Origin: Candidatus Brocadia pituitae
Lineage (GTDB): Bacteria > Planctomycetota > Brocadiia > Brocadiales > Brocadiaceae
DNA: 64,000 nucleotides
Reading direction: 5' to 3'
NCBI GenBank assembly: GCA_017347445.1
Contig: AP021856.1
Location: 3,728,613 to 3,792,612 of the forward strand
The notes under the pieces were generated by a model, which worked only from the letters and a program-made list of their open reading frames with translations, was not told the origin of the DNA and made no database searches. Positions 1 to 8,134 of the stretch are shown here, piece by piece. Numbering within the stretch: the stretch's first letter is position 1; every line of letters starts with the position of its first letter. A program made the translations under genes and the position numbers.

Positions 1-1694
1 CCTTTGCTCTTGGCCTCTTCCTGAATGTTGGGGAAAAGCCCCATCTCAAACTCGAAGGCGAGGATGTCCACGCGGGACACGCGCTTTTCGCGGCATTCGA
101 GGATGATTTCTTCCACAAACAAACGGGTGACAGGCAGATTCACCGGTCCCACAGCCACCAAGCGCCCGGCCTTCTTGCCGTGGAAGCACCTGAAGTTTTC
201 CGCCGTTTCAGCCTTATAGGCCTTAAGAATCAAGGCAATAAAGTCCTTTTCCTTTTGCTCCAGTTGCTTCTGCCGTTCCTCTTCGCGCAGGTTCATGTTG
301 ACGCCGATGTAATGCGCCCGCTCGTACTTGCCGAGGTTAAGAATTTCAAAGGCGCGGAAGTCCTTGCCCTCTTCCTTGAGCTGACGCTGTATGCCGATCA
401 TGCGCTTGCGGGTGGTGTGAATAGCGAACTTGCCGAGGTCTGAGCCGATCCACTTGCGCCCCAGCTTTTCGGCCACGGCCAGCGTGGTGCCTGAGCCGCA
501 GAAAAAGTCGGCCACAATGTCGTTTTCGTTGCTGGTCAATGAAATGATTCTTTCCAATAATTGTTCTGGCTTTTGAGTAGCATAGCCAGTTCTTTCGTGC
601 GCCTGCGGTTGAACCGTGTTAATATCTAACCATAAATCTTGAAGAGGAACACCGGGCATTTCATCCAGATATCTTTTTTGGCGCGGTACTGTTCCTGGTT
701 GTTTTTGAACAATTTTCCCCTGCTCATACATTTCTTTCATCTTTTTTTCACTGAATCGCCAAAATCGAGTTACTCCTAAAAAATCATAATACGGATTTCC
801 TTTGTTTGCTCCGCCGGGAGCGGTAATATCACCCAACTGGTAACGCCGACCAGTCGTCGGTTCTATCTCCTTATAGAAATTATTTGCATAATCCTCTGTG
901 TATGGTTGATATTGCATGTTCCAGATAAATTTTTCGGATTTACTATAAAGAAGAATGATGTCGTGAATCCTACCAAGATGCGAAGATCCTTGCCCGATAT
1001 CACTATGTGCGGTTTGTCTACGCCAAATAATCTCATTAATTAACCGATTTGCACCAAAGATTTCATCTAAGATATTTCTCACCAGATGACTGATATTCCA
1101 GCCCATATGCAAAAACAAAATGCCGTCCTCAGCCAGTAAATCCCGCATCAGCACCAGGCGTTCGTAGATCATGGCGATGAAGCTGTCGGCGCCCTTACCC
1201 CAGGTGTCGCGGTAGGCAAGTTCTTCCAGCACATTGGGCTTTTTGGTGAAGGTGTCGTCGCCGATTTCGATATCCATGCTGAAGTCCGCACCCACATCAA
1301 AGGGCGGGTCAATGTAGATGAGCTTGATGCCGCCCGCTTTTTCTATTTCATCACGGATGTGGCCGTTTTTCAGGGACGAAAGGATGAGCTTGTTGTCACC
1401 CCAAATGAGTTTGTTCGTCCAGCCTTTCAACTGCCGTCCCCTGCTGTCAAGGTATATCCCAGCCGCTTCAAACAACGGGTATTTCTTTTTTGTTGCCTCT
1501 GAGCGTGGTTCGTCCACCTGCTCGATCACCTGAAAAGGCAGAACAATGTTGGTCACTTCGCTGGTCTTGCCGTTCCAGACCAGTTCCACCTCCCGCTTAT
1601 CGTCAAAGAGCATAAAGCGGTATTTATCGGGGAGCGGTTTGTCCGCTTCAATAAGTTTCAGTATTTCGCGTTTTTCGTTATCGGTAAGTTTCAT
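1..1694 (-). CDS. Site-specific DNA methyltransferase (adenine-specific, type III Mod-like), 3' end outside window
   Basis: I read this frame directly from an ATG at 1694. It stays open to the left edge (at least 564 codons), so the C-terminus is missing. Motif IV is DPPF near residue 130 (preceded by KLIYI). A TQKPE motif lies near residue 373 and motif I, FFCGSGTT, near residue 398. Motif IV before motif I is the beta-class order seen in type III Mod and related N6-adenine/N4-cytosine methyltransferases. The protein should bind AdoMet and methylate DNA, with a restriction subunit expected further left. The start overlaps the 3' end of the DUF2442 gene by 17 bp, so the two are probably cotranscribed. 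The family is secure; the specificity and the presence of a nuclease cannot be seen here. Confidence 0.88.
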   Translation of the reverse strand, partial: MKLTDNEKREILKLIEADKPLPDKYRFMLFDDKREVELVWNGKTSEVTNIVLPFQVIEQVDEPRSEATKKKYPLFEAAGIYLDSRGRQLKGWTNKLIWGDNKLILSSLKNGHIRDEIEKAGGIKLIYIDPPFDVGADFSMDIEIGDDTFTKKPNVLEELAYRDTWGKGADSFIAMIYERLVLMRDLLAEDGILFLHMGWNISHLVRNILDEIFGANRLINEIIWRRQTAHSDIGQGSSHLGRIHDIILLYSKSEKFIWNMQYQPYTEDYANNFYKEIEPTTGRRYQLGDITAPGGANKGNPYYDFLGVTRFWRFSEKKMKEMYEQGKIVQKQPGTVPRQKRYLDEMPGVPLQDLWLDINTVQPQAHERTGYATQKPEQLLERIISLTSNENDIVADFFCGSGTTLAVAEKLGRKWIGSDLGKFAIHTTRKRMIGIQRQLKEEGKDFRAFEILNLGKYERAHYIGVNMNLREEERQKQLEQKEKDFIALILKAYKAETAENFRCFHGKKAGRLVAVGPVNLPVTRLFVEEIILECREKRVSRVDILAFEFEMGLFPNIQEEAKSK

Positions 1695-1995
1695 TCACAA
1701 CATCCCTTTGTGTCTGGATCGTTAGATGTTTCTTTATTGTTTTTGCTTTTAGTGGATATTTTTCAGGATTTTCGAGATTGTAAATTTTTAAGTCAACATC
1801 CAATTCAGGCCAGTATAAATGATACTCATGAAGCAATTGTACATTTTGTATAGAATTCAATGTCTGATTTTTAAAATAAGGATAATCCTTATAACTCAGA
1901 AAGTATTCCTTCTCTTTTACGAAAAGCCATATACCGAAAGGTGTTATATTTTCAACGCTTATTAAAATGCTTTTGCCATGCTTTAATGATTTCAT
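1678..1995 (-). CDS. DUF2442 family small protein
   Basis: A protein of 105 aa. The core (FGIWLFV, KEYFLSY, YPYFKNQ, LLHEYHLYWPELDVDL, LENPEKYP) matches the DUF2442 pattern, a small family often found beside DUF4160 or in toxin-antitoxin-like pairs. I chose the ATG at 1995 over the upstream one at 2013 because GAGGAG lies about 7 nt before it. The 3' end overlaps the methyltransferase start by 17 bp. No DUF4160 partner is visible, so a toxin-antitoxin role is not supported here. Confidence 0.7.
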   Translation of the reverse strand: MKSLKHGKSILISVENITPFGIWLFVKEKEYFLSYKDYPYFKNQTLNSIQNVQLLHEYHLYWPELDVDLKIYNLENPEKYPLKAKTIKKHLTIQTQRDVVNETYR

Positions 1996-2157
1996 TTTTG
2001 TGCTCCTCAACACCTAATTTAATACAAATTCTGTCGATTTTGTAGTCTAACGAAAATTTTACTAGCAGAGAATTTACGTAAGGTTGGGTTTCGCTTTACT
2101 CAACCGAACCTATACAACAATAACCTCAATAGGTGACCATTCTATCCGGCTATTTAT

Positions 2158-2676
2158 TCATTGACGATAGTATCTTATAGAAATGATCTCAGAGTCTGGA
2201 ATAAATAGAATTTCTTTATTGTCAGATTTTTGATTGAGTAAATAGTACCCACGATTTGTTCTTAATATTATATTAAATAAGTCTTTAGTAGCTCTATTGC
2301 TTTTTGTGCTTATTAATATATTAGGTTTTGCTGAATATTGGGCTGAATGATTGCCGGATGCGTATGAATGTCCAAGCAATATCGAGATGCAAAGATATAG
2401 TGTTGTTAATCTAAGCACGGGGTTTTTGAATTTGTCTAAGAATGAAAATAGAACGCCTACCATTAGACCGAGTAAGGCTGAAATTAACTCGAAAGAATCA
2501 TGAGGTTTAAATCTAATAATTGAAATAGAAAAGAGAATGAAGGGAATTGTTGTTGCAATTCCAATTATAAGTTCTGATTTTGATGGAAAGTATTTTTTAT
2601 AGAAGGTGTTTTCCTGATTAACATATTTAGGTAAGTGGTTATTGAGAATATCTTTGGCAAGTTTGTGTGTAAGCAT
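2158..2676 (-). CDS. Hypothetical membrane protein
   Basis: A 172-aa protein I do not recognise. It has about three hydrophobic segments: residues around 35-55 (rich in Ile and Phe), 63-80 (SALLGLMVGVLF) and 88-105 (LTTLYLCISILLGH). A polar C-terminal part of about 65 residues follows. It lies in very AT-rich DNA, unlike the methyltransferase to its left, which may mean a separate origin. It runs in the same direction as the DUF2442/methyltransferase pair, 162 bp upstream of it. Confidence 0.5.
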   Translation of the reverse strand: MLTHKLAKDILNNHLPKYVNQENTFYKKYFPSKSELIIGIATTIPFILFSISIIRFKPHDSFELISALLGLMVGVLFSFLDKFKNPVLRLTTLYLCISILLGHSYASGNHSAQYSAKPNILISTKSNRATKDLFNIILRTNRGYYLLNQKSDNKEILFIPDSEIISIRYYRQ

Positions 2677-3085
2677 GGCTTTAAAGAAAATTAACCAATT
2701 GAGTAAAATATTATAGTTGATATCATCACATTTATTAATAATATCATTTGAAAATCCAAAAACGGATATAAATTCAGACTTGGGGATAGAAAGTATTTCT
2801 TTGTTAGTTTTGTTTTTTAAATATTGGAGAGACTCCCCTTCTATCTCTGTAATTTTAACATGCTTGTGTCATAATTTGTACTATTTTTGTGCTAAAATCA
2901 ATCCAAACGAACAGAATTAATATAACACCTACAATACCTTAATTTTCAAGGTAAAACAGGAAACCAGTCAATATCAAGGACGTAAGAATTTTTACTATTT
3001 TACCCTTACAGAAGGTTGGTTTGACAAGATGAATTGCGTGGAGCGAATTCGCTGTTTATTACCGGAAAGCAGGGGTTTGCAAAAT
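2677..3085. other. AT-rich intergenic region
   Basis: About 410 bp without a convincing gene. A plus-strand open frame at 2717-2920 has no ribosome binding site and low-complexity hydrophobic content, so I do not call it. No clear promoter or terminator was recognised. Confidence 0.5.
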
Positions 3086-4753
3086 TTAAAAATGCATCTC
3101 CCGGATAAAAATATTTTCAAACTCCGGGATTTGGGAAAGTTCTACTACCTGAGCAGTCCTGGCAATTTGAACCGCCTGATTCATCAATTTTTTGTCCAAA
3201 AGCGCCCTGACAGCCCCTGCCAGACTTGAATTCCCTACGAAAGAAAGCTTTGCATGTGTTGCCTCAGGTAACAGGCCGATACCAAAAAGGCTCGTTTTGT
3301 TGAGGTGATAGCCGAAGCCCCCTGCGATGATGATTGTCTTGAGTTCCTCTGCTTTGACGTTGCATTTGGCAAGCAAAATTTCAACCCCCGCCCTGATAGC
3401 GGCCTTTGCCAGTTGTACCTGCCGTATATCTTCCTGAGAGATTGACACTGCATCGGTTAAACGGAAATGACGCTTTCCCTCTTTCTCGAAAAGATTGCTT
3501 TTCCTGGAGTCTGGCAGATTTGTCATGGCTTGATGTACCAGGTTATTTATATGATCAGGAGCCTGCAGGCGTCCCCGGGCGTTTACCAAGCCAGTCCTGG
3601 CGAGTTCTGACACCAAATCCAAAAGCCCGCTCCCGCAGATTCCCCTTGGTTGGCCGTCACCGATAACGTTCAAAGATATTTTTTCATTAAATCTGACGTG
3701 CTCAATGGCCCCTTCACCAGCTCGCATGCCGGAGCTTATGGTCATTCCCTCAAAGCAGGGACCTGCCGCCGTGGACGATGCGACTATGGCGTCGTTCAGG
3801 ATAAGAGCAATCTCTCCGTTGGTGCCGATGTCGAGAAAAAGAGCTGGCACTTCCCGGGATGTTGTGTCAATGGCCAGAAGCCCGGAGACTATATCGCCGC
3901 CCACATAGGCTGAAATGCAAGGAAAGGTTGTCACCGGGGCATTGGCATTCACATGAAGGAAGAGTTCTCGTGCCGTCGTAGTGCACATATCAAGGGTTTC
4001 GGCCTGATAAGGATACTCACCGATGCCTTGTATTTCCTTATTCAGGAAAATATGCTGCATCGTTGTGTTGCCTGCCCCGATGATTTGATAGATATGTTCA
4101 GGTCTTACCGGTGCTTCTGAAGATAAAACCTGTATCAAAAAATGAACGGCAGAGATAAGTTCCCGGTGCATGCTGCGAAGACCGTCCTGCTGAGTGGCAG
4201 AATATTTTATCCGCGACATAACATCGTGACCGTAATGTACTAGTGGATTCAGTGCAGAGGATGTCCCCAGAATTTCACCACTCCTAAGGTCGACCAGCGA
4301 TGCTACCAACGTAGTGGTTCCGATATCTATGGCAATTCCATAGGTATGGTTCGTCGTATCGCCATTTTCCTGCAAAAGCAGGTCGCCGGTATCATAGACC
4401 CCTGTGGAACAAAGGCCATGTTCTCCATGCAGCAGCTCTTTCTTTATAGAAGGGTCGATGCGATAGTTTCTGTCGCTTGCTGCGTAGAAATCTTCAATGA
4501 TCTTCAGCGGTCTCTTTTCATTTTGTCGGCAGATAACCTCAATATCCGTTTCTACCGGCGTTTTGCAGGCGAGAACCGTGTGGAGGATTCCTTCTTTCCG
4601 TATCTGCACCAAGTCCTTTCCACATTTGCCTGTACCACCGCATGGACTCTCGATATCAACACCAAGGCTCCTTGCCGCCTCTAAAATACTGATTCCTTTT
4701 CGCACCTCCCCGCTGACTCGTGAAGGATAAAAGGTTATTTTCACCTTCATCAT
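3086..4753 (-). CDS. RACo-type corrinoid activation protein (2Fe-2S + ASKHA/DUF4445)
   Basis: A 555-aa protein with an N-terminal plant-type ferredoxin domain (about residues 1-95) and a large ASKHA ATPase-like domain. Its signatures are DIGTTTL near residue 143, LDIGTNGE near 308, IIIAGGFGYH near 485 and GNSSLAGA near 515. Family members reductively reactivate cob(II)alamin on corrinoid proteins of O-, N- or S-demethylase systems. It is the last gene of a four-gene operon with a corrinoid protein and two UroD-type methyltransferases. Its ATG-ATG start overlaps the upstream stop codon by 4 bp. Oddity: the cluster reads CGGTGKCGKD...ACK, so the usual third cysteine ligand is Asp. The family call is strong; activity with this cluster is uncertain. 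Confidence 0.88.
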   Translation of the reverse strand: MMKVKITFYPSRVSGEVRKGISILEAARSLGVDIESPCGGTGKCGKDLVQIRKEGILHTVLACKTPVETDIEVICRQNEKRPLKIIEDFYAASDRNYRIDPSIKKELLHGEHGLCSTGVYDTGDLLLQENGDTTNHTYGIAIDIGTTTLVASLVDLRSGEILGTSSALNPLVHYGHDVMSRIKYSATQQDGLRSMHRELISAVHFLIQVLSSEAPVRPEHIYQIIGAGNTTMQHIFLNKEIQGIGEYPYQAETLDMCTTTARELFLHVNANAPVTTFPCISAYVGGDIVSGLLAIDTTSREVPALFLDIGTNGEIALILNDAIVASSTAAGPCFEGMTISSGMRAGEGAIEHVRFNEKISLNVIGDGQPRGICGSGLLDLVSELARTGLVNARGRLQAPDHINNLVHQAMTNLPDSRKSNLFEKEGKRHFRLTDAVSISQEDIRQVQLAKAAIRAGVEILLAKCNVKAEELKTIIIAGGFGYHLNKTSLFGIGLLPEATHAKLSFVGNSSLAGAVRALLDKKLMNQAVQIARTAQVVELSQIPEFENIFIREMHF

Positions 4754-5736
4754 TGAATTCCTGCCTTTGCTGTCTCCGTCATAGCTCTTATATGTCTGAC
4801 AGGTGTCTTGGCGCCGATGCCACAGGCTGGTGCAAGGATATCGACACCGGAACGTAACAGATTCCTTGATACCTTTTGTATCATGTCAACCGGTCCGTTT
4901 TGCAGGAGTATGGTGCTTACGTTACCCATCAATTTTTTACCGGGAATCGCATTCCGCATCTCTTTGATGTTTACAACGGAATCTACACTAATACATTCCG
5001 CAACTAGTCTTTTGAGTGATTCGTAAACAGGGGCTATCCTGCCGCATATATGCACGATAACGGGTTTGCCGAGTGTATGCATACGATGTATCATCTGATT
5101 GAGATAGGGAAGTGCAAACGCATTGAACATATCCGGGCCAAGTATTTCACCGGTTGCAGAAGGGTCTGATATTACGATAAGGTCGGCTCCGTTTCTGATA
5201 AGTGCCTCGCCATAGCTGATACTGTTATCTGCCAGAAAATCAAGCATACGGTGAACTTCTTCAGGCCTTTGTCTGAGTGCCTTGAAGAGCAGGAATGCAT
5301 CTATCAGAGAGGTTGCGAGGCTTAACGGCCCCACCAGGTTTCCTATTGCGGGGATATCCGGATGTCCTTTACTCAACAGAGAGGTACAGGCGAGAATAGA
5401 AGGAAGACGGCCATCTTTATACGGATTTAACTCCTGTAAATTCCTCCACTCTTCAACGGATTTCATCGGATAATGTATCATATGAGGTTCGGTAACCTCG
5501 TCACCATCTTCCACCTCACCACCAAGGGCTTCTGCCTCAACCGTCATGCAGAAGGGGATGCCAAGGTTTTCAATCCCTGTCTCATGGTGCATGGAAATCG
5601 AAAGCTCTGCCATTTTTGCTGCGTCTCTATGTGCCGCCGGCCAGCGGCAATTCGTCTGATCCATCACTTCTTTGCAGGCCATGGTCATCATACCCCCCGG
5701 GGCGATAACCGGCGGTCTGTCAACCTGCTCTGCCAT
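4750..5736 (-). CDS. UroD/MtaA-family corrinoid methyltransferase (N-terminus displaced by apparent frameshift)
   Basis: A 328-aa uroporphyrinogen-decarboxylase-fold protein of the MtaA/MtbA type. The zinc site is visible as HICG near residue 228 and PACG near 306 (the H-x-C...C pattern). These enzymes move methyl groups between a methyl-corrinoid protein and a thiol or another acceptor. The ATG at 5736 gives MAEQVDRPP, which lacks the family's short N-terminal helix. That helix is encoded just upstream in another frame, from an ATG at 5770 (MTEKERLLKVLHG), then runs into TGA. One extra base around 5733-5738 would explain it, so this is either a sequencing error or a real frameshift. It overlaps the RACo gene by 4 bp. 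Confidence 0.82.
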   Translation of the reverse strand: MAEQVDRPPVIAPGGMMTMACKEVMDQTNCRWPAAHRDAAKMAELSISMHHETGIENLGIPFCMTVEAEALGGEVEDGDEVTEPHMIHYPMKSVEEWRNLQELNPYKDGRLPSILACTSLLSKGHPDIPAIGNLVGPLSLATSLIDAFLLFKALRQRPEEVHRMLDFLADNSISYGEALIRNGADLIVISDPSATGEILGPDMFNAFALPYLNQMIHRMHTLGKPVIVHICGRIAPVYESLKRLVAECISVDSVVNIKEMRNAIPGKKLMGNVSTILLQNGPVDMIQKVSRNLLRSGVDILAPACGIGAKTPVRHIRAMTETAKAGIQ

Positions 5737-5770
5737 GAAGCACCTTGAGCAATCTCTCTTTTTCCGTCAT

Positions 5771-5928
5771 ACTATTGTCAAAAAAATTTTATTTTGCGGA
5801 ATAACCCGCCCCTGAATCCCCTCCCAGGAGGGGACTTCTCTATTTTCCTTCTTGAGAATACAGAAATTTCAATCTGTAGGAGCAATTCATGAATTGCTAC
5901 CACAGACAAATAAAAACTTGCCAAACAA
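5771..5928. repeat. Short intergenic spacer with GC-rich hairpin inside the corrinoid operon
   Basis: The spacer between the two UroD genes holds an inverted repeat (CCCCTCC / GGAGGGG, about 5819-5833). A similar CCCAGGAGGGG block occurs near 43580, so this is probably one of the dispersed palindromic repeats of this genome. It could attenuate transcription of the two distal genes. Confidence 0.4.
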
Positions 5929-6981
5929 CTAATTGACATGGATTGGAAGCCGTGCAAATCTTCTTCCTGCCTCAAGAAAGGCGACCATATTCTCATGCGG
6001 TGTTTTAAGAGGGACCTCACATCCGGTAGCCAGTATAAATCCCTTAGGGTTGTCGGATGCCTTGATCACGCAATCCTTAACCATGTTGGTTATAATCTCA
6101 GGATTTCCCTTGAGCATGCCATCCGCAGGGCTGACATTTCCCATGAGGCAGACCTTGTCACCTACCAGTTCTTTTGCCTCCTTCAGATCGATATTATCAA
6201 TGCTGAGAATATCGGCTCCGCTCTCTGCCATGCATGGTATTACCCTTTTTGTCTTTCCGCAGATATGGAGCACACCAGGAAGGCTATATGAGTGGATATG
6301 CGCATATACCTCCTTCAAATAGGGTAATACAAACGTCCGAAAGTGCCTTTCGCTTATCATAGAACCAGTGGCAACCGGTTCAACGGTCACTGGCACACCG
6401 CCTGCCTTTACATAGGCATCGATAAGGTTTTTAACCGACTGGGTCGTAATCTTCATTATGGCATGAATCAGCGCCGGGTCGGTATAAAGTTCTTTGATAA
6501 AGGTCTCCGTTCCCCGCAAGGCTGCAGACGTCGTAAATGGAGCCCCGATGACGGGGACAATAAAGACCTCATCTCCAATCGCATCCACACATCTTTTTAC
6601 GGCTTCCAGATATACAGGAATGCGGCCGTCCTTCTCCGGTTCTACCGGTTTAAGCTTCGTGATGTCTTCCCGTGTTTGCAGAAACGGAGTTTCTACCTGA
6701 GGAGCATCATCTTCGGGGAAATACATCCTGGTGCCCATGGCCTCTGCCAGGGTGGAAGTGGTAGAAAAGATGTAAACGATATCGTGCCGGTATCTTTTAA
6801 AACAGGCGATGTTGGCATCTCCCATATTTCTTCCGTTTGTGCAAAAACTTCGTACCGGGAGATGCAAACTTCGTGATGCAAAATTCAGGACCAGGGGGCT
6901 TACAAGGAGCCGGTCGGTGTCCTTCCCCTGGAGTATCGCCTGCATCCTCTCTTTTGGCGTCATTTCCTCAGCAACGTTCAT
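5929..6981 (-). CDS. UroD/MtaA-family corrinoid methyltransferase
   Basis: A full-length 350-aa UroD-fold methyltransferase. The N-terminal TPKERMQAILQG and DRLLVSP elements are typical of MtaA/MtbA proteins. The zinc ligands are HICG near residue 241 and ATGCE near 321. The expected role is methyl transfer to or from the neighbouring corrinoid protein. Its ATG overlaps the stop codon of the corrinoid gene (ATGA), with a GGAGG about 6 nt upstream, so translation is coupled. It is a paralogue of the gene at 4750-5736. Two diverged copies in one operon suggest one donor-side and one acceptor-side enzyme, but neither substrate can be read from the sequence. Confidence 0.88.
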   Translation of the reverse strand: MNVAEEMTPKERMQAILQGKDTDRLLVSPLVLNFASRSLHLPVRSFCTNGRNMGDANIACFKRYRHDIVYIFSTTSTLAEAMGTRMYFPEDDAPQVETPFLQTREDITKLKPVEPEKDGRIPVYLEAVKRCVDAIGDEVFIVPVIGAPFTTSAALRGTETFIKELYTDPALIHAIMKITTQSVKNLIDAYVKAGGVPVTVEPVATGSMISERHFRTFVLPYLKEVYAHIHSYSLPGVLHICGKTKRVIPCMAESGADILSIDNIDLKEAKELVGDKVCLMGNVSPADGMLKGNPEIITNMVKDCVIKASDNPKGFILATGCEVPLKTPHENMVAFLEAGRRFARLPIHVN

Positions 6982-7685
6982 CGCACACCTCCCCGGTTTT
7001 TTCTTATACTCACGAGTTCAGGAATTTTCATCGCTAAAGGTATCTGGATGCCCTGGAACATCCCCTTCGCAACCTTGACTGCTTCCGCGGCATTCTTTGC
7101 GTATCCATCAGCGCCGATAGTCTTCGCAAAAGCCGGGGAAATGGGACCACCACCAATCATGACCCTGGCAGGTATCCCGGCTTTTTTCATGTCTTCAATC
7201 ACGATGTGCATGCCATCCATTGTTGTGGTCATGAGGGTAGAAAGGCAAACGAGATCGGCGTTTAATTCTCCGGCAGTATCGATAAACTTTGCATAGGGGA
7301 CATTCCTGCCCAGATCGTGCATTTCAAACCCGGCGTTATCCAGCATAATTTTAACGAGATTTTTCCCGATATCATGGGTGTCACCCTTGACAACGCCAAT
7401 AACCACCTTTTTCTTATTCGGCGCAGCCTCTTTGGGAAAATGAGGTTTGAGCACTTCAATGCCTGCGTACATGGCATCAGCGCAAAGAAGTATTTCCGGA
7501 ACAAAATATTCCTCGTTCTCGAAGAGTTCGTTAACCGTATCCATCCCCTTTGCAAGCCCACCCGTTATTGCCTCATAGGGGTCCATATTACAGCTCATAG
7601 CTTCGGCGGCTGCTTGTCTGGCACGGGTCACATCCATATCGATTACGGCCTGAGCCAAATGGTTTAAAATATCAGACTTTTCCAT
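6978..7685 (-). CDS. Corrinoid (cobalamin)-binding methyltransferase protein, MtaC/MtbC/MttC-like
   Basis: A 235-aa protein with an N-terminal helical cap domain (about 1-85) and a Rossmann-like B12 domain. The cobalamin motif GDTHDIGKN supplies the lower-axial His (D-x-H-x-x-G), and VMIGGGP forms the later nucleotide-loop segment. It is the methyl carrier of a corrinoid methyl-transfer system. I chose the ATG at 7685, five bases after AGGAGG; a GTG two codons earlier is in frame. It is the first gene of the operon and overlaps the next gene by 4 bp. No MtaB, MtbB or MttB homologue is adjacent. Confidence 0.93.
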   Translation of the reverse strand: MEKSDILNHLAQAVIDMDVTRARQAAAEAMSCNMDPYEAITGGLAKGMDTVNELFENEEYFVPEILLCADAMYAGIEVLKPHFPKEAAPNKKKVVIGVVKGDTHDIGKNLVKIMLDNAGFEMHDLGRNVPYAKFIDTAGELNADLVCLSTLMTTTMDGMHIVIEDMKKAGIPARVMIGGGPISPAFAKTIGADGYAKNAAEAVKVAKGMFQGIQIPLAMKIPELVSIRKNRGGVR

Positions 7686-7734
7686 AGACACCTCCTGTTT
7701 GTTAATTTAAAAACGAAAATTATCCAATGAACTA

Positions 7735-7944
7735 TTGGAAGAAGGACGATGTCTTTCTTTACAGGATATTACGGAGATGGATAAAGATTATCTTCTTATC
7801 GAATGTTATCCGGAGTTGCAGGCAAAAGATGGTCTTGCAACTTTGAGAAATGCCTTTAAGGAAGGATTACGGGGAGTCCATACCTTATCCATCGAACCTG
7901 GAAATGGCACCGCCACTTCAGTAGGTATGCTCACCCATACTTGA
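7735..7944 (+). CDS. Small hypothetical ORF, doubtful
   Basis: A 69-aa open frame with amino-acid composition plausible for a protein (ALRNAFKEGLRGVHTLSIE is helix-then-strand-like). It has no good ribosome binding site and no family I recognise. It could be the remnant of a larger gene, since it lies between an operon start and a dispersed repeat. Confidence 0.2.
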   Translation: MEEGRCLSLQDITEMDKDYLLIECYPELQAKDGLATLRNAFKEGLRGVHTLSIEPGNGTATSVGMLTHT

Positions 7945-8011
7945 GTAACATGTGTTTTCCTCCGATCATGGCCGGACTCCTAAAAAGGTGATATAAATTA
8001 CGGGAATAAAC

Positions 8012-8058
8012 GTGTGGCACAAGTTCAACACGGACAAACCGGGTTTGTCCGTGCTACC
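8012..8058 (+). repeat. Partial copy of the 217-bp dispersed repeat
   Basis: This segment contains ACGGACAAAC, a 3-nt loop, then GTTTGTCCGT. It matches the right-hand end of the repeat at 10793-11009. Similarity to that copy seems to continue weakly to the right, as far as the CATC(C/T)TGAGTAT stretch near 8090. The left part of the repeat is absent. Confidence 0.6.
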
Positions 8059-8134
8059 TCTGAGAAAATTCACATTTCGTGAACATCCTGAGTATCGTTA
8101 TGAGAAAAGGCCTTCCCCTGCCGGCAAATGCTGC

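Noticed and set aside
2717-2920. 67-codon plus-strand frame
   Set aside because: No ribosome site, low complexity and no family resemblance in AT-rich spacer.
7686-8134. Possible cobalamin riboswitch ahead of the corrinoid operon
   Set aside because: I looked for B12-box-like conserved stretches on the minus strand and saw none; the region contains a partial repeat instead.
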